A stretch of 64,000 nt of DNA from DAOOVD01 sp035369845. Lineage in GTDB: Bacteria; Bacillota; Desulfotomaculia; Desulfotomaculales; Pelotomaculaceae. This document shows, in pieces, positions 8,396 to 16,824 of the stretch; the first letter of the stretch is position 1; each line of letters begins with the position of its first letter. The DNA lies in NCBI GenBank assembly GCA_035369845.1, contig DAOOVD010000003.1, positions 21,804 through 85,803 of the forward strand. The letters run 5' to 3'. Under the pieces are notes generated by a model, which saw only the letters and a list, made by a program, of their open reading frames with translations, was not told the origin of the DNA and searched no databases. A program made the position numbers and the translations under genes.

Positions 8396-9100
8396 CTACC
8401 AAATGCGACTTTTTCCTCCTGTCGTTTTCGGATTTACGAAGAGCCTGCCGTCCGTGCCGAGGGAAGCCAGCAGGACGTTCCTGTAAGTGAGGTTCCTCTC
8501 CCTCAGGACTTCGTGCAGCCATTTCTCGTCGAGGTTTATTTCCTTCAGGTTTTGCCTCAATATGTTCCCGTCCATGACCAGCACCGTGGGCAGACCCTCG
8601 TAGGCCGTGGAAATTCCCAGGTCGGCGGGGGTAACCGGCCGGCGCTGCGACTTGAGGATGACGCTGAGCTTCCCGGAGGTTTCGAGGACTGCGAATTCCA
8701 CATCATCAATATTTACAATGCCTTTTTCCCTCATCTGAGCCATCAACTCGTCCAGGTTGTAACGGGCCCTTCTCATTTCGTCTCTCAGCAGCAGTCCGTT
8801 TTTGATGATGACCTGGGGCTGCCCGCAGACTACGCCGCGCAGTCTGTGGCTGAACAGGGTGGCGTAAGAAACCAGAACCTCAAGCAGTCCCAGAATAACC
8901 AGCGGCAGTATGCTGTGCCACAGGGGCATTTCAGTCGCTTCCATCGGGATTGCGGCAAGTTCCGCAATAATAACGGCCACTACAAAATCAAAGGGGGAAA
9001 GCTGTCCCACTTCGCGCTTCCCCATCATCCTGATTACCGCCAGCACCAGGAAATAGATTAATGTCGTCCGGTAGATATATTCCCAGATCAAGCCAAGCAC
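8396..9100 (-). CDS. DUF421 (YetF-like) membrane protein
   Basis: The 234-residue protein has three membrane segments in its first 95 residues (including FLVLAVIRMMGKREVGQLSPFDFV, the most conserved DUF421 stretch). Two soluble YetF-type domains follow, with IIKNGLLLRDEMRRARYNLDELM and INLDEKWLHEVL. In Bacillus, YetF-like proteins are linked to spore membrane properties; the biochemical role is not known. It is transcribed away from the kor operon, with a shared 240-base promoter region. Confidence 0.88.
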   Translation of the reverse strand: MLGLIWEYIYRTTLIYFLVLAVIRMMGKREVGQLSPFDFVVAVIIAELAAIPMEATEMPLWHSILPLVILGLLEVLVSYATLFSHRLRGVVCGQPQVIIKNGLLLRDEMRRARYNLDELMAQMREKGIVNIDDVEFAVLETSGKLSVILKSQRRPVTPADLGISTAYEGLPTVLVMDGNILRQNLKEINLDEKWLHEVLRERNLTYRNVLLASLGTDGRLFVNPKTTGGKSRIW

Positions 9101-9221
9101 CGCCCGGTCCGTAATATTTGCCCATACTTATGATTTGCCGGATCAAGCAAAATTTATTACCCGTCATATATAACTGAATTTTCAAAATTTATGAACTTTT
9201 TGGCTTTGCGTCGTTTATCGC

Positions 9222-9249
9222 TTTACATCCGGTTCGAAAAGTGTAAAAT
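9222..9249 (+). promoter_or_regulatory. Sigma-A-type promoter of the kor operon
   Basis: TTTACA (9222-9227) and TAAAAT (9244-9249) are separated by 16 bases, close to the sigma-A consensus, with about 100 bases to the first gene. The rest of the divergent region 9101-9338 is AT-rich; a weak stem-loop near 9280 is the only other structure I see. Confidence 0.6.
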
Positions 9250-9359
9250 ATGTATAGGAAATGGAAATGTATAATAATGAGATTTATTTCATTTTGAGAT
9301 GGTTTGATTTTTAAGGGACTGATGACCGGAATCTCAATATGATACAAGGCGGGGAGATA

Positions 9360-9575
9360 ATGAGGGAAAATCTCGCGGCAGTGGGACGGAGCAAAAGAGT
9401 AAATGTAAACAAAACCTGGTGCAAGGGCTGCGGAATATGCGCCTCCATCTGTCCGAAAGTGTTTATAATCGACAGCAGCGGCAAGGCGGCGGCGGCCAAC
9501 CAGCACCTGTGCACCGGCTGCCGCATGTGTGAAAGCCATTGCCCCGATTTTGCGATAAATATGGGAGTGGAATAA
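9360..9575 (+). CDS. korD: 2-oxoglutarate:ferredoxin oxidoreductase, ferredoxin-like delta subunit
   Basis: The short protein has two 4Fe-4S cluster motifs, CKGCGICASICP and CTGCRMCESHCP, each CxxCxxCxxxC(P). It is the electron-carrying subunit of the KorABCD complex, passing electrons from the TPP site to external ferredoxin. ATG 9360 is preceded by GGGGAG only 3 bases upstream; an ATG at 9339 would add 7 residues but lacks a ribosome binding site. The stop is followed at once by the korA start, so the genes are co-translated. Confidence 0.9.
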   Translation: MRENLAAVGRSKRVNVNKTWCKGCGICASICPKVFIIDSSGKAAAANQHLCTGCRMCESHCPDFAINMGVE

Positions 9576-9576
9576 G

Positions 9577-10731
9577 TTGTCAGAATTACTTCCCCTTGCC
9601 CGTTTGATGCAAGGAAATGAAGCGATCGCCGAAGGCGCCCTGGCAGCAGGTGCGCGTTTTTTTGCCGGTTATCCGATTACGCCCTCCACCGAAATAGCGG
9701 AGATCATGGCTGAAAAACTGCCCCTGGTCGGCGGCAAGTTCATCCAGATGGAAGATGAAATCGCAAGCATGGCGGCCGTTATCGGAGCCTCCCTGGCCGG
9801 CCTGAAATCTTTTACCGCCACCAGCGGTCCCGGCTTCTCGCTCAAACAGGAAAACATCGGCTTCGCTGCCATGGCGGAAGTTCCCTGCGTCATCGTGAAC
9901 GTACAACGTTTCGGACCCAGCACCGGCATCCCGACCGCGCCCGCCCAGGGCGACGTGATGCAGGCCCGCTGGGGCACGCACGGCGACCATCCTGTCATAG
10001 TTTTGTGCCCCTCGTCCGTTCAGGAGTCATATTCTCTAACGATAACCGCTTTCAATCTGTCCGAAAAATACAGGGTGCCGGTAATCATGCTGACCGATGA
10101 AGTGATCGGCCATTTGAGGGAGCGCGTCATCCTTCCGGAACCGGGCGAAATACCTGTTTTTTCCCGTAAAAAACCCCGTCCGGGCCTGAAAAATTATCTG
10201 CCCTTCCGTCCCGGCGAAAACGGCGTACCGGAAGTGGCCGATTTTTGTGATGGTTACCGCTTTCACGTAACCAGCCTGGCTCACGACAAGAGCGGTTTTC
10301 CCACCACCAATCCCGAGATTGCGGAAAAATTGATCAACCGTTTGAATGACAAGATAATGAACAATCTCGGGGACATCATCATTTATGACACTTTCCTGGC
10401 GGAAGACGCGGAAGTGGTGGTCATAGCCTACGGTTCGGTTTCGCGCTCGGCAAAGAGGGCGGTCAAAGAGGCCCGGGCGGCGGGAATCAAGGCAGGACTT
10501 TTCCGCCTGGTAACCATCTGGCCCTTTCCGGAAAAAGAAGTGGCTGCTCTGTCCGGAACCGCCGGCGCCCTGATCGTCCCTGAAATGAATCTGGGCCAGC
10601 TCAGGAGAGAAGTCGAGCGGGCGGCCGGACAGGGAGCCCGGATCGTCGGCCTGAACAGAGTCGGCGGCGAACTGATCACGCCCGGTGAAATTCTGGCCGC
10701 CATCCGCAAATCGATAAAAAAAGACCGGTGA
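9577..10731 (+). CDS. korA: 2-oxoglutarate:ferredoxin oxidoreductase, alpha subunit
   Basis: The 384-residue protein matches the KorA/VorB-type alpha subunit. It opens with MQGNEAIAEGALAAGARFFAGYPITPSTEIAE, has the substrate-channel stretch SGPGFSLKQE, and a C-terminal transketolase-like domain. With KorB it makes the TPP-dependent core that oxidises 2-oxoacyl substrates to acyl-CoA with reduction of ferredoxin; in anaerobes it often runs in the reductive direction. The start is TTG with GGGAGTGG just upstream. 2-Oxoglutarate is the likeliest substrate from subunit type and order, though branched 2-oxoacids cannot be excluded. Confidence 0.92.
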   Translation: MSELLPLARLMQGNEAIAEGALAAGARFFAGYPITPSTEIAEIMAEKLPLVGGKFIQMEDEIASMAAVIGASLAGLKSFTATSGPGFSLKQENIGFAAMAEVPCVIVNVQRFGPSTGIPTAPAQGDVMQARWGTHGDHPVIVLCPSSVQESYSLTITAFNLSEKYRVPVIMLTDEVIGHLRERVILPEPGEIPVFSRKKPRPGLKNYLPFRPGENGVPEVADFCDGYRFHVTSLAHDKSGFPTTNPEIAEKLINRLNDKIMNNLGDIIIYDTFLAEDAEVVVIAYGSVSRSAKRAVKEARAAGIKAGLFRLVTIWPFPEKEVAALSGTAGALIVPEMNLGQLRREVERAAGQGARIVGLNRVGGELITPGEILAAIRKSIKKDR

Positions 10732-10738
10732 AATCGAA

Positions 10739-11566
10739 ATGCAGAACAACCACAAAAGATTCCTGCGGGAAAACAAACTTCCTCATATCTGGTGCCCCGG
10801 ATGCGGCAACGGCATCGTCCTCGGCGCTTTTGTCCGGGCATTCGGCCAGCTTGGCTTCGATCAGGACAAGACCGTGATCGTTTCCGGCATCGGCTGCTCT
10901 TCGAGAGCGGCGGGGTACCTGGATTTCAACACCCTGCACACCACTCACGGAAGGGCTCTCGCTTTTGCCACCGGGATAAAAGTTGCCCGTCCGGAGCTTA
11001 ACGTTTTTGTTTTCATGGGCGACGGAGACGCGAGCGCGATCGGGGGAAACCATCTCATTCACGCCGCCAGGCGCAACATCGATCTCACGGCAATCATCTT
11101 CAACAACAGCATATACGGCATGACCGGAGGACAGTACTCCCCCCTCACCCCGCAAGACTCCCGCGCCGCAACCGCGCCTTACGGCACTGTCGAAAGGCCT
11201 TTCGACCTGGCCGAACTGGTCAAGGCTGCGGGCGCAACCTATGTCGCCCGCAGCACCACCTTCCACGTCCCCCTTCTGATCAGGCTGATCAAGGAGGGCG
11301 CCGTTCACAGGGGTTTCAGCGTGATAGAGGTCATTACCGCCTGCCCGGTGTCCTACGGGCGGAGAAACAAGCTGGGGAACGGTTACGAGATGCTGATGCA
11401 CCAGAAGGAACACGGCGTCGCGGTTGAAAAGGCAAAGGATTATACGCAGGAACAAATGCGGGGGAAATTTCTCATCGGAGAACTGCACAGGGCCGAAGCT
11501 CCTGAATTCACGGAAATTTACGGCCAATTGGCGGAGAAAATCCGTAAGAACTACGGGAAGGAATGA
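10739..11566 (+). CDS. korB: 2-oxoglutarate:ferredoxin oxidoreductase, beta subunit
   Basis: The 275-residue beta subunit binds thiamine pyrophosphate: the motif runs GDGDASAIGGNH and ends at FNNSIYGMTGGQYSP. CPGCGNG near the N-terminus and the later cysteines fit the [4Fe-4S]-carrying beta subunits. The gene starts 7 bases after korA and is followed 6 bases later by korC. In syntrophic and sulfate-reducing Peptococcaceae this enzyme makes 2-oxoglutarate or succinyl-CoA in an incomplete or reversible TCA cycle, which is an inference for this genome. Confidence 0.93.
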   Translation: MQNNHKRFLRENKLPHIWCPGCGNGIVLGAFVRAFGQLGFDQDKTVIVSGIGCSSRAAGYLDFNTLHTTHGRALAFATGIKVARPELNVFVFMGDGDASAIGGNHLIHAARRNIDLTAIIFNNSIYGMTGGQYSPLTPQDSRAATAPYGTVERPFDLAELVKAAGATYVARSTTFHVPLLIRLIKEGAVHRGFSVIEVITACPVSYGRRNKLGNGYEMLMHQKEHGVAVEKAKDYTQEQMRGKFLIGELHRAEAPEFTEIYGQLAEKIRKNYGKE

Positions 11567-11572
11567 TTTCGG

Positions 11573-12118
11573 TTGGTGAAAAACAGTGAGATTATTTTAA
11601 GCGGCTTTGGGGGGCAGGGGCTCATCATGGCCGGACAGATCCTGGCCGAGGCTGTTGTCAGGGACGGGAAAAACACCGCGCAGACCCAGTCCTACGGTCC
11701 GGAAGCCAGGGGAGGAGCAAGCAAGGCGGAAATAATCATCAGTGACGCAGAGATCGACTACCCGAAGGTAACGTCGCCCGACATTCTTCTGGTCATGAGC
11801 CGGGAGGCGCTGCACAAGTACATCGGCAAGCTGAACGACAATTCCACCCTTATCGTCGACACCACCTACATCGACGAAATACCTCCCACCCCTGCCAAGG
11901 TATACGCGCTCCCTTATACAAACCTCGCCAAGGAACGTTTCGGCCGGGAGATCGTGGCAAACATCGTCGCCCTGGGAGTTCTCGCCGCTCTGACCGGCGT
12001 GGCCACCAAAGAGTCCCTGGAAGCCGCCATAATTTCACGCACCCCGCGTGGAACCGAGGCTTTGAACAGGCAGGCGTTTGAATTCGGATGGCAGAGTGCG
12101 CGTCAGATAGCCGCCTGA
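11573..12118 (+). CDS. korC: 2-oxoglutarate:ferredoxin oxidoreductase, gamma subunit
   Basis: The 181-residue protein has the gamma-subunit signature GFGGQGLIMAGQILAEA at its N-terminus and TQSYGPEARGGASKAEIIIS, typical of KorC/VorA/PorG. It completes the korDABC set. The start is TTG 11573 or the adjacent GTG, both behind AAGGA. The operon ends at a strong terminator 48 bases downstream. Confidence 0.92.
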   Translation: MVKNSEIILSGFGGQGLIMAGQILAEAVVRDGKNTAQTQSYGPEARGGASKAEIIISDAEIDYPKVTSPDILLVMSREALHKYIGKLNDNSTLIVDTTYIDEIPPTPAKVYALPYTNLAKERFGREIVANIVALGVLAALTGVATKESLEAAIISRTPRGTEALNRQAFEFGWQSARQIAA

Positions 12119-12165
12119 CAGCAAGTTTTTTCACTTGACAATACATCTCATTCGGTAATTTTCCG

Positions 12166-12192
12166 GCGCCGCATCAAAGCGGCGCTTTTTTT
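12166..12192 (+). terminator. Rho-independent terminator of korDABC
   Basis: GCGCCGC (12166-12172) pairs with GCGGCGC (12179-12185) across a 6-base loop, followed directly by seven T. It separates the kor operon from the regulator gene downstream. The remaining 12193-12359 stretch shows no other element beyond a ribosome binding site. Confidence 0.9.
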
Positions 12193-12359
12193 ACACGTAA
12201 GACAACCGTAAACGGCAGGAAAGGGCTGAAAAATAAAGAACAATAAATATGGATCAATTTCGCCTTGAAACAAGCGGTAAGTGCAGCCGGCGCAAAGCAC
12301 CAGGAGTAAGCGGTGACAAGGCGCTGACCGGAAAAGTATTTTGGGGGAGATGCGAACTC

Positions 12360-14153
12360 ATGTCCAGGCTTGCCCGGGTAAGCGAAAGCTGCCAGCAGGT
12401 TGCCGAAGCTATCGCCACGGTGCTCAAAGTCGAAGTGGAGATTATCGACACCGACCTCGTCCGCATCGCCGGAACCGGGATGGTGAGAACCGACGTCGGC
12501 ACCAGGCTGCTGCGCGGCCTGGTAAACAAACACGTGCTTCAAACCGGCGCCCACATTTTTATCAACGAAGCCGGGTTCCACGAGATATGCCTGTCCTGCC
12601 CCCTCACCGGCAAGTGTTTCTACAAGGCGTCAATAGTGTATCCGGTCACAGCGGAGAACGAAGTTATCGGAACCGTCAGCCTGATAGCCTTCAACCAGGC
12701 CCAGAAAGAAACCCTTCTGAAAAACACCGATTCCCTCATCGGGTTTATCAGCCGGATGGCCGATCTGATCAGCAGCAAGGCCCTCGAACATCAGATCCTT
12801 ACCGAACTTACGGTCATGGCCAACCGCCTCGAGGCGGTGGTGGACTCCGTCGAGGAGGGCATCATAGCGATAAACAGCGACGGCGTAATCACCCATTTCA
12901 ACAGTTCGGCGGAAAGGCTTTTCGGAACGAAAAAAGAAAACGTCATCGGCAGGGATTCCGGCTCGCTGATGCCCGCCCTGCCGCTTTCATCGGTACTCCA
13001 GGACGGCAAGGGTTTCAATTCCCGCGAAATCTTCATGAATTACGAGGGGCGAAAGCTCCACCTTTTGAGCACGGCAAAACCGATCAAAGTTAAAGACGGC
13101 CGGGTGGTCGGAGTCGTCTCGTCGCTCAGGGACTTTAAGGAGACGCAGAAGCTTGCCTACGAGATCATGAACACGCATGACGAAATGATAGGTTTCGACG
13201 ACCTGGTGGGCATCAGCAAATCCTGGACGGAAGCCAAAGCCAAAGCTCAAAAAATATCCGCCGGCAATTCCACCGCCTTGATCATAGGCGAAAGCGGCAC
13301 CGGCAAGGAAATTTTCGCCAGGGCTATTCATTCCGCCGGGCCGCACGGCCACAAGCCCTTTATTTCCGTCAACTGCGCGGCCGTACCGGAAAATCTCCTT
13401 GAAATCGAGCTGTTCGGCTACGACGACGGCGCTTTTGCCGGCGCCCGGCGCGGCGGCAAGCCGGGAAAAATCGAACTTGCCAGCGGCGGAACGATATTTC
13501 TCGAAGAAGTCGGAAACCTCTCCCTCTACCTTCAGACCAAACTGCTGAAGCTTCTCCAGGAACGCGTCATCGAACGGGTGGGCGGCGCCAGGCCGGTCAT
13601 GGTGGACACCAGGGTCATCGCAGCCACCAACACCGACCTGCAGGACGCGGTGCGGAAAAACCTTTTCAGGGACGACCTGTATTACCGTTTAAGCGTCATG
13701 CCCCTGATTATCCCCCCCTTGAGGGAAAGGCAGGAGGACATCCCGATCCTGCTGGACTTTTACATGAAGAGGTTCAACAAACTGCTCGGCAAAAACATCA
13801 AAGGCTTCACCGCCGAAGCCATCAACGCCTGCATGAAATACCACTGGCCCGGCAACGTCAGGGAACTGGTCTACTCGGTGGAATACGCCATCAATATCGA
13901 AGAGGGGGATCTTATCACCATCGAGAGTCTACCCCACGTTCTGCGCGAACAGACCAGGAAAAGGACGAGGAGCGGCATGGCGGGAGACGGCCGGCTGTTG
14001 AAGCTGGCCCAGCTTGAAAAAGAAGCCATCGCCGCGGCCCTTGAACAGTACGGATGGTCGGACGAGGGAAAGGTGAAGGCTGCCCGCGTGCTCGGCATCA
14101 GCCGGGCGACCATTTACCGCAAAATCCAAAAGTACGGGCTGAAGCCGGTCTAG
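12360..14153 (+). CDS. Sigma-54-dependent-type activator with PAS domain and altered GAFTGA and Walker B motifs
   Basis: Order of parts: an N-terminal sensor of about 150 residues containing CLSCPLTGKC, a PAS domain (residues 165-280, NSDGVITHFNSSAERLFG), an AAA+ domain (Walker A GESGTGKE; FRDDLYYRLSVMPL; PLRERQEDI) and a Fis-type helix-turn-helix (AARVLGISRATIYRKI). Two normally strict motifs differ: the sigma-54 contact loop reads GAFAGA instead of GAFTGA, and the Walker B region reads FLEEVGN instead of FLDEIG. The start at 12360 has GGGGGAG 10 bases upstream. It follows korDABC in the same direction and may sense a metabolite linked to that operon; that is inference. Its ability to drive sigma-54 transcription is in question. 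Confidence 0.9.
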   Translation: MSRLARVSESCQQVAEAIATVLKVEVEIIDTDLVRIAGTGMVRTDVGTRLLRGLVNKHVLQTGAHIFINEAGFHEICLSCPLTGKCFYKASIVYPVTAENEVIGTVSLIAFNQAQKETLLKNTDSLIGFISRMADLISSKALEHQILTELTVMANRLEAVVDSVEEGIIAINSDGVITHFNSSAERLFGTKKENVIGRDSGSLMPALPLSSVLQDGKGFNSREIFMNYEGRKLHLLSTAKPIKVKDGRVVGVVSSLRDFKETQKLAYEIMNTHDEMIGFDDLVGISKSWTEAKAKAQKISAGNSTALIIGESGTGKEIFARAIHSAGPHGHKPFISVNCAAVPENLLEIELFGYDDGAFAGARRGGKPGKIELASGGTIFLEEVGNLSLYLQTKLLKLLQERVIERVGGARPVMVDTRVIAATNTDLQDAVRKNLFRDDLYYRLSVMPLIIPPLRERQEDIPILLDFYMKRFNKLLGKNIKGFTAEAINACMKYHWPGNVRELVYSVEYAINIEEGDLITIESLPHVLREQTRKRTRSGMAGDGRLLKLAQLEKEAIAAALEQYGWSDEGKVKAARVLGISRATIYRKIQKYGLKPV

Positions 14154-14264
14154 CCGCAGGCCCGCTGCAGGTATATCCCTGGCTTCTGCCAAACTTTCCG
14201 ATCAAGGAATATTGATTGCCCCGCACATTTAAAAAAGAATACGCCACGTTCCCCCATGTGTCCC

Positions 14265-14486
14265 TCAAGGTTTTTTCAACCACTCCGCCACGGGCTCAAA
14301 CAGCGCCTTGATAATCGCGTTGGAGTCCAGGGGCCGCACCTCGTACACCTGCGGGACGGTCAGGGCCATGCCGGCGGCCAGGTAAACCGAAAAAGCTATC
14401 AGCTCCCGCCACATCTTCTTCTTCACCAGGCCCGGCGCCTCAAGCCCGGCAATGAGCGCAAAAGCCAGCAGTACCAGCACTATCAT
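14265..14486 (-). CDS. Small membrane protein at the end of the germination operon
   Basis: The 73-residue protein has two predicted membrane segments (residues 1-15 and 28-45, separated by a VKKKMWREL basic loop) and a soluble tail. It lies 42 bases behind gerC in the same direction. That position suggests a fourth subunit of the germinant receptor, comparable in place and size to GerD/GerE-type small subunits described for some receptors, but I see no specific sequence signature. The ribosome binding site is weak (AGAGGCAGG, about 11 bases upstream). Confidence 0.6.
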   Translation of the reverse strand: MIVLVLLAFALIAGLEAPGLVKKKMWRELIAFSVYLAAGMALTVPQVYEVRPLDSNAIIKALFEPVAEWLKKP

Positions 14487-14528
14487 GAAACTTCGCCTGC
14501 CTCTTTTTCAAAATTGCAAAGTTGTTGA

Positions 14529-15713
14529 CTACTCCCTCGGAGTTAATCTTTTGGCTATCAAACCGCTGCGTCTCAGGTGGGCCTCCACGGAAAACCGGAC
14601 TTCGGCGCCGGCGAACAGTTCGTTCCAGCGGTCCTTGATTTCTTTCCACTTTTTCGGATACTTGCGGTGGAAGGCCACCCCGAAGTCGAACAGGTCCGCC
14701 CCGAATTCCGCCTGGGCCTTCTCCAGGGCAAGCCTGGCTTTTTTTTCCACTTCCCCGGCCATTGCTCTTTCTATGGCCTCCAGCGCCTCGCGTTCCGGCA
14801 ACTCATCCTTGGACTGCTGCTCCAACAGATCCCCTTCCACAATGATCTCCACGTCAAACCACACCGATTCTCCGTCATAGCGCGGTTTAACTATCGTTCG
14901 GCCGCGGATAATGTCAATGGACATTTCCTTGCCTGGTTCGGCCGGTGAAGGAATGCTGATGATCCCCTTCAACACCTCTCCCCTGAGCCAGAGCAGGCCC
15001 CGGGTTTCCGATTCGTCCAGCCACCCTGCCAGCGTTTCCCCACGGAACACGGCCGTTCCGGTAAGGGCCGGCCCCTCCTCTTCGACGGATTTTTCCATTG
15101 CCGGAGCCCCCGGGACAACCCCGCGTCCGATGATTTCAACCCGGGCGGCTATGGGGTTGCTTCCTTTGGTGGCCAGCATGACGAGAAAATCTTTGAAATT
15201 GACGGAGTAACCCGTTCTGGCCCTGGCCAGGAAGCCGATATCCTGAGCCGAAGTTTTCTCCAGAATTGAACGGCTTTCCAGTATGTCCCCGGCCTTTCCT
15301 CTGGCCACCAGGAACCACATGGTCTCCCTGGGTTGCGGCGCCTGGGCGAAAAAGCTTATATACCGCCTAATTCCGCTACGGGCCGCATCTTCGCCGACAA
15401 CCGCAATCACACAGTGGGACCAGTAAATATTGCGGGAAATCCGGAGGGCCAGTTTCCTCTGCGCGTCAAGAACAGTCTTGCCCGTCTCGGAAACCACCCA
15501 GGTGGCCGGTTCTCTTCCCCTGGCCTCCCCGCCCCCCACAAAGGCGCTCGGCCTGGCCAGTTGCAGAGTCAACTGGACCTGATCGTCGGGGGTGCGGTCA
15601 ACGCCCACCCCGAGAACGATAGCCAGTTCGTTCAACTCTTTGCGGCTCCAGCAGCCGCTCATGATACCGGCTCCAATTACCAGAAGCGCCAAAAAGGCCA
15701 AGACTTTTTTCAA
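14529..15713 (-). CDS. gerC: Spore germination receptor subunit C (lipoprotein)
   Basis: The 394-residue protein starts with a lipoprotein signal (KKVLAFLALLVIGAGIMSGC, lipobox MSGC) followed by WSRKELNELAIVLGVGVD, the standard GerAC beginning. It has the family length. GerC is anchored on the outside of the spore inner membrane and is needed for receptor assembly. The TTG start overlaps the gerB stop by 4 bases. It belongs with the GerA and GerB subunits upstream. Confidence 0.93.
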   Translation of the reverse strand: MKKVLAFLALLVIGAGIMSGCWSRKELNELAIVLGVGVDRTPDDQVQLTLQLARPSAFVGGGEARGREPATWVVSETGKTVLDAQRKLALRISRNIYWSHCVIAVVGEDAARSGIRRYISFFAQAPQPRETMWFLVARGKAGDILESRSILEKTSAQDIGFLARARTGYSVNFKDFLVMLATKGSNPIAARVEIIGRGVVPGAPAMEKSVEEEGPALTGTAVFRGETLAGWLDESETRGLLWLRGEVLKGIISIPSPAEPGKEMSIDIIRGRTIVKPRYDGESVWFDVEIIVEGDLLEQQSKDELPEREALEAIERAMAGEVEKKARLALEKAQAEFGADLFDFGVAFHRKYPKKWKEIKDRWNELFAGAEVRFSVEAHLRRSGLIAKRLTPRE

Positions 15714-16810
15714 CCCGGCGAACCTCCCCTTCCTCTGGCTGCGGCGACGGCCAGCAGCAAGAGGGGAATGCCCGCTATAAATATGGTGAGGGCGTAAGGC
15801 CCCCAGTACCTGCCCAGAAAATCAAACAAATCCAGAATGCTGTCGTGCAGCGTGATGGACATGGCGAGCAGGATCGCCCCCAGCGGGAGGACAAGAGGCT
15901 TGTAGTCTTTTAGCTCCAGCCACTGGGCGCTGCCGAGCGCCGCCGCCCAGTAGAAAACGCAGATCTTTACGAGGCCCCCGGCCACCCAGATGCCCATTTG
16001 AATGGCTTCCAGCCGTTCCAGGTAGTTGGCCAGGTGGATCATCCTGATTTCGTTCAAGGCCGGGAAAAGCCACCCGGCGGTGATTTCGGGGCCGAAGATC
16101 GCAATATCGATAACCTGGGTGACCGCCAGAAAGAAACCGGTAATCAGAGTAGCCGCCGCGGCTATCCGGTGAGCTTCTTCCGCCCTGCTCAGGTAGGGGA
16201 TGAGCACGGCCATGGTGACGATTTCACCCATCCAGGCGGCGGGCATGACGGCGCCTTTTATCACAGGCACCGCCCCGTATTCAAAAACCGGCAGAAGGTT
16301 TTTCATATTCATCTCCGGAGTGACCAGAAAAATTATAATGACAACCGACCCCAAAATGAGGGGGAGCACGATTTCATTCACCCGGGTGAACACCTCCAGG
16401 CCGTTGCGCACGGCGTAGGCGGCTATGGCCGTGATAAGCAGTTCGATGAAGATAATCGGTGTTTCAGGCATGAAGGCGGAAACCACGAAAGAGCCGAACT
16501 GCCTGACAATTTCAGCGTTCATATGGATATACCACCAGATGTACAGCAGGGTGACGGCCTTCCCCGGCCACCTGCCCAGGATTTCCTCCGTAAACTGAAA
16601 CAGGGTCTTTCCCGGAAAACGCAGGCTCAGGCTTACCGCCAGCCGGGCGATAAGCAGGGCAGCCAGGGTGGCCAGCAGGATCGAGATCCAGCCGTCCTGC
16701 CTGGCCAGATGGGAAGTGACCGAAGCCACGAAAAGAAAGGCCGTGGGAAGAACCATGCTCACCATCAAGAAAACAGCCTGCCTGGCGCCTATTCTGCCTC
16801 CTTCAAGCAA
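15710..16810 (-). CDS. gerB: Spore germination receptor subunit B (permease-like)
   Basis: The 366-residue protein has about ten membrane segments and matches the GerAB family of the amino acid-polyamine transporter superfamily (RIGARQAVFLMVSMVLPTAFLF at the start; YIWWYIHMNAEIVRQFG in the middle). It is the likely germinant-binding subunit. TTG start behind a G-rich ribosome binding site. It begins 14 bases after gerA and overlaps gerC. Confidence 0.92.
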   Translation of the reverse strand: MLEGGRIGARQAVFLMVSMVLPTAFLFVASVTSHLARQDGWISILLATLAALLIARLAVSLSLRFPGKTLFQFTEEILGRWPGKAVTLLYIWWYIHMNAEIVRQFGSFVVSAFMPETPIIFIELLITAIAAYAVRNGLEVFTRVNEIVLPLILGSVVIIIFLVTPEMNMKNLLPVFEYGAVPVIKGAVMPAAWMGEIVTMAVLIPYLSRAEEAHRIAAAATLITGFFLAVTQVIDIAIFGPEITAGWLFPALNEIRMIHLANYLERLEAIQMGIWVAGGLVKICVFYWAAALGSAQWLELKDYKPLVLPLGAILLAMSITLHDSILDLFDFLGRYWGPYALTIFIAGIPLLLLAVAAARGRGGSPG

Positions 16811-16824
16811 CGCCGCCCCACCCC

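Noticed and set aside
12135..12165. TTGACA at 12135 as a promoter for the sigma-54-type regulator
   Set aside because: No acceptable -10 follows at 16-18 bases and the site lies upstream of the kor terminator.
14154..14264. Terminator between the regulator and the convergent germination operon
   Set aside because: No stem with a T-run could be found on either strand; only weak GC pairing near 14160.
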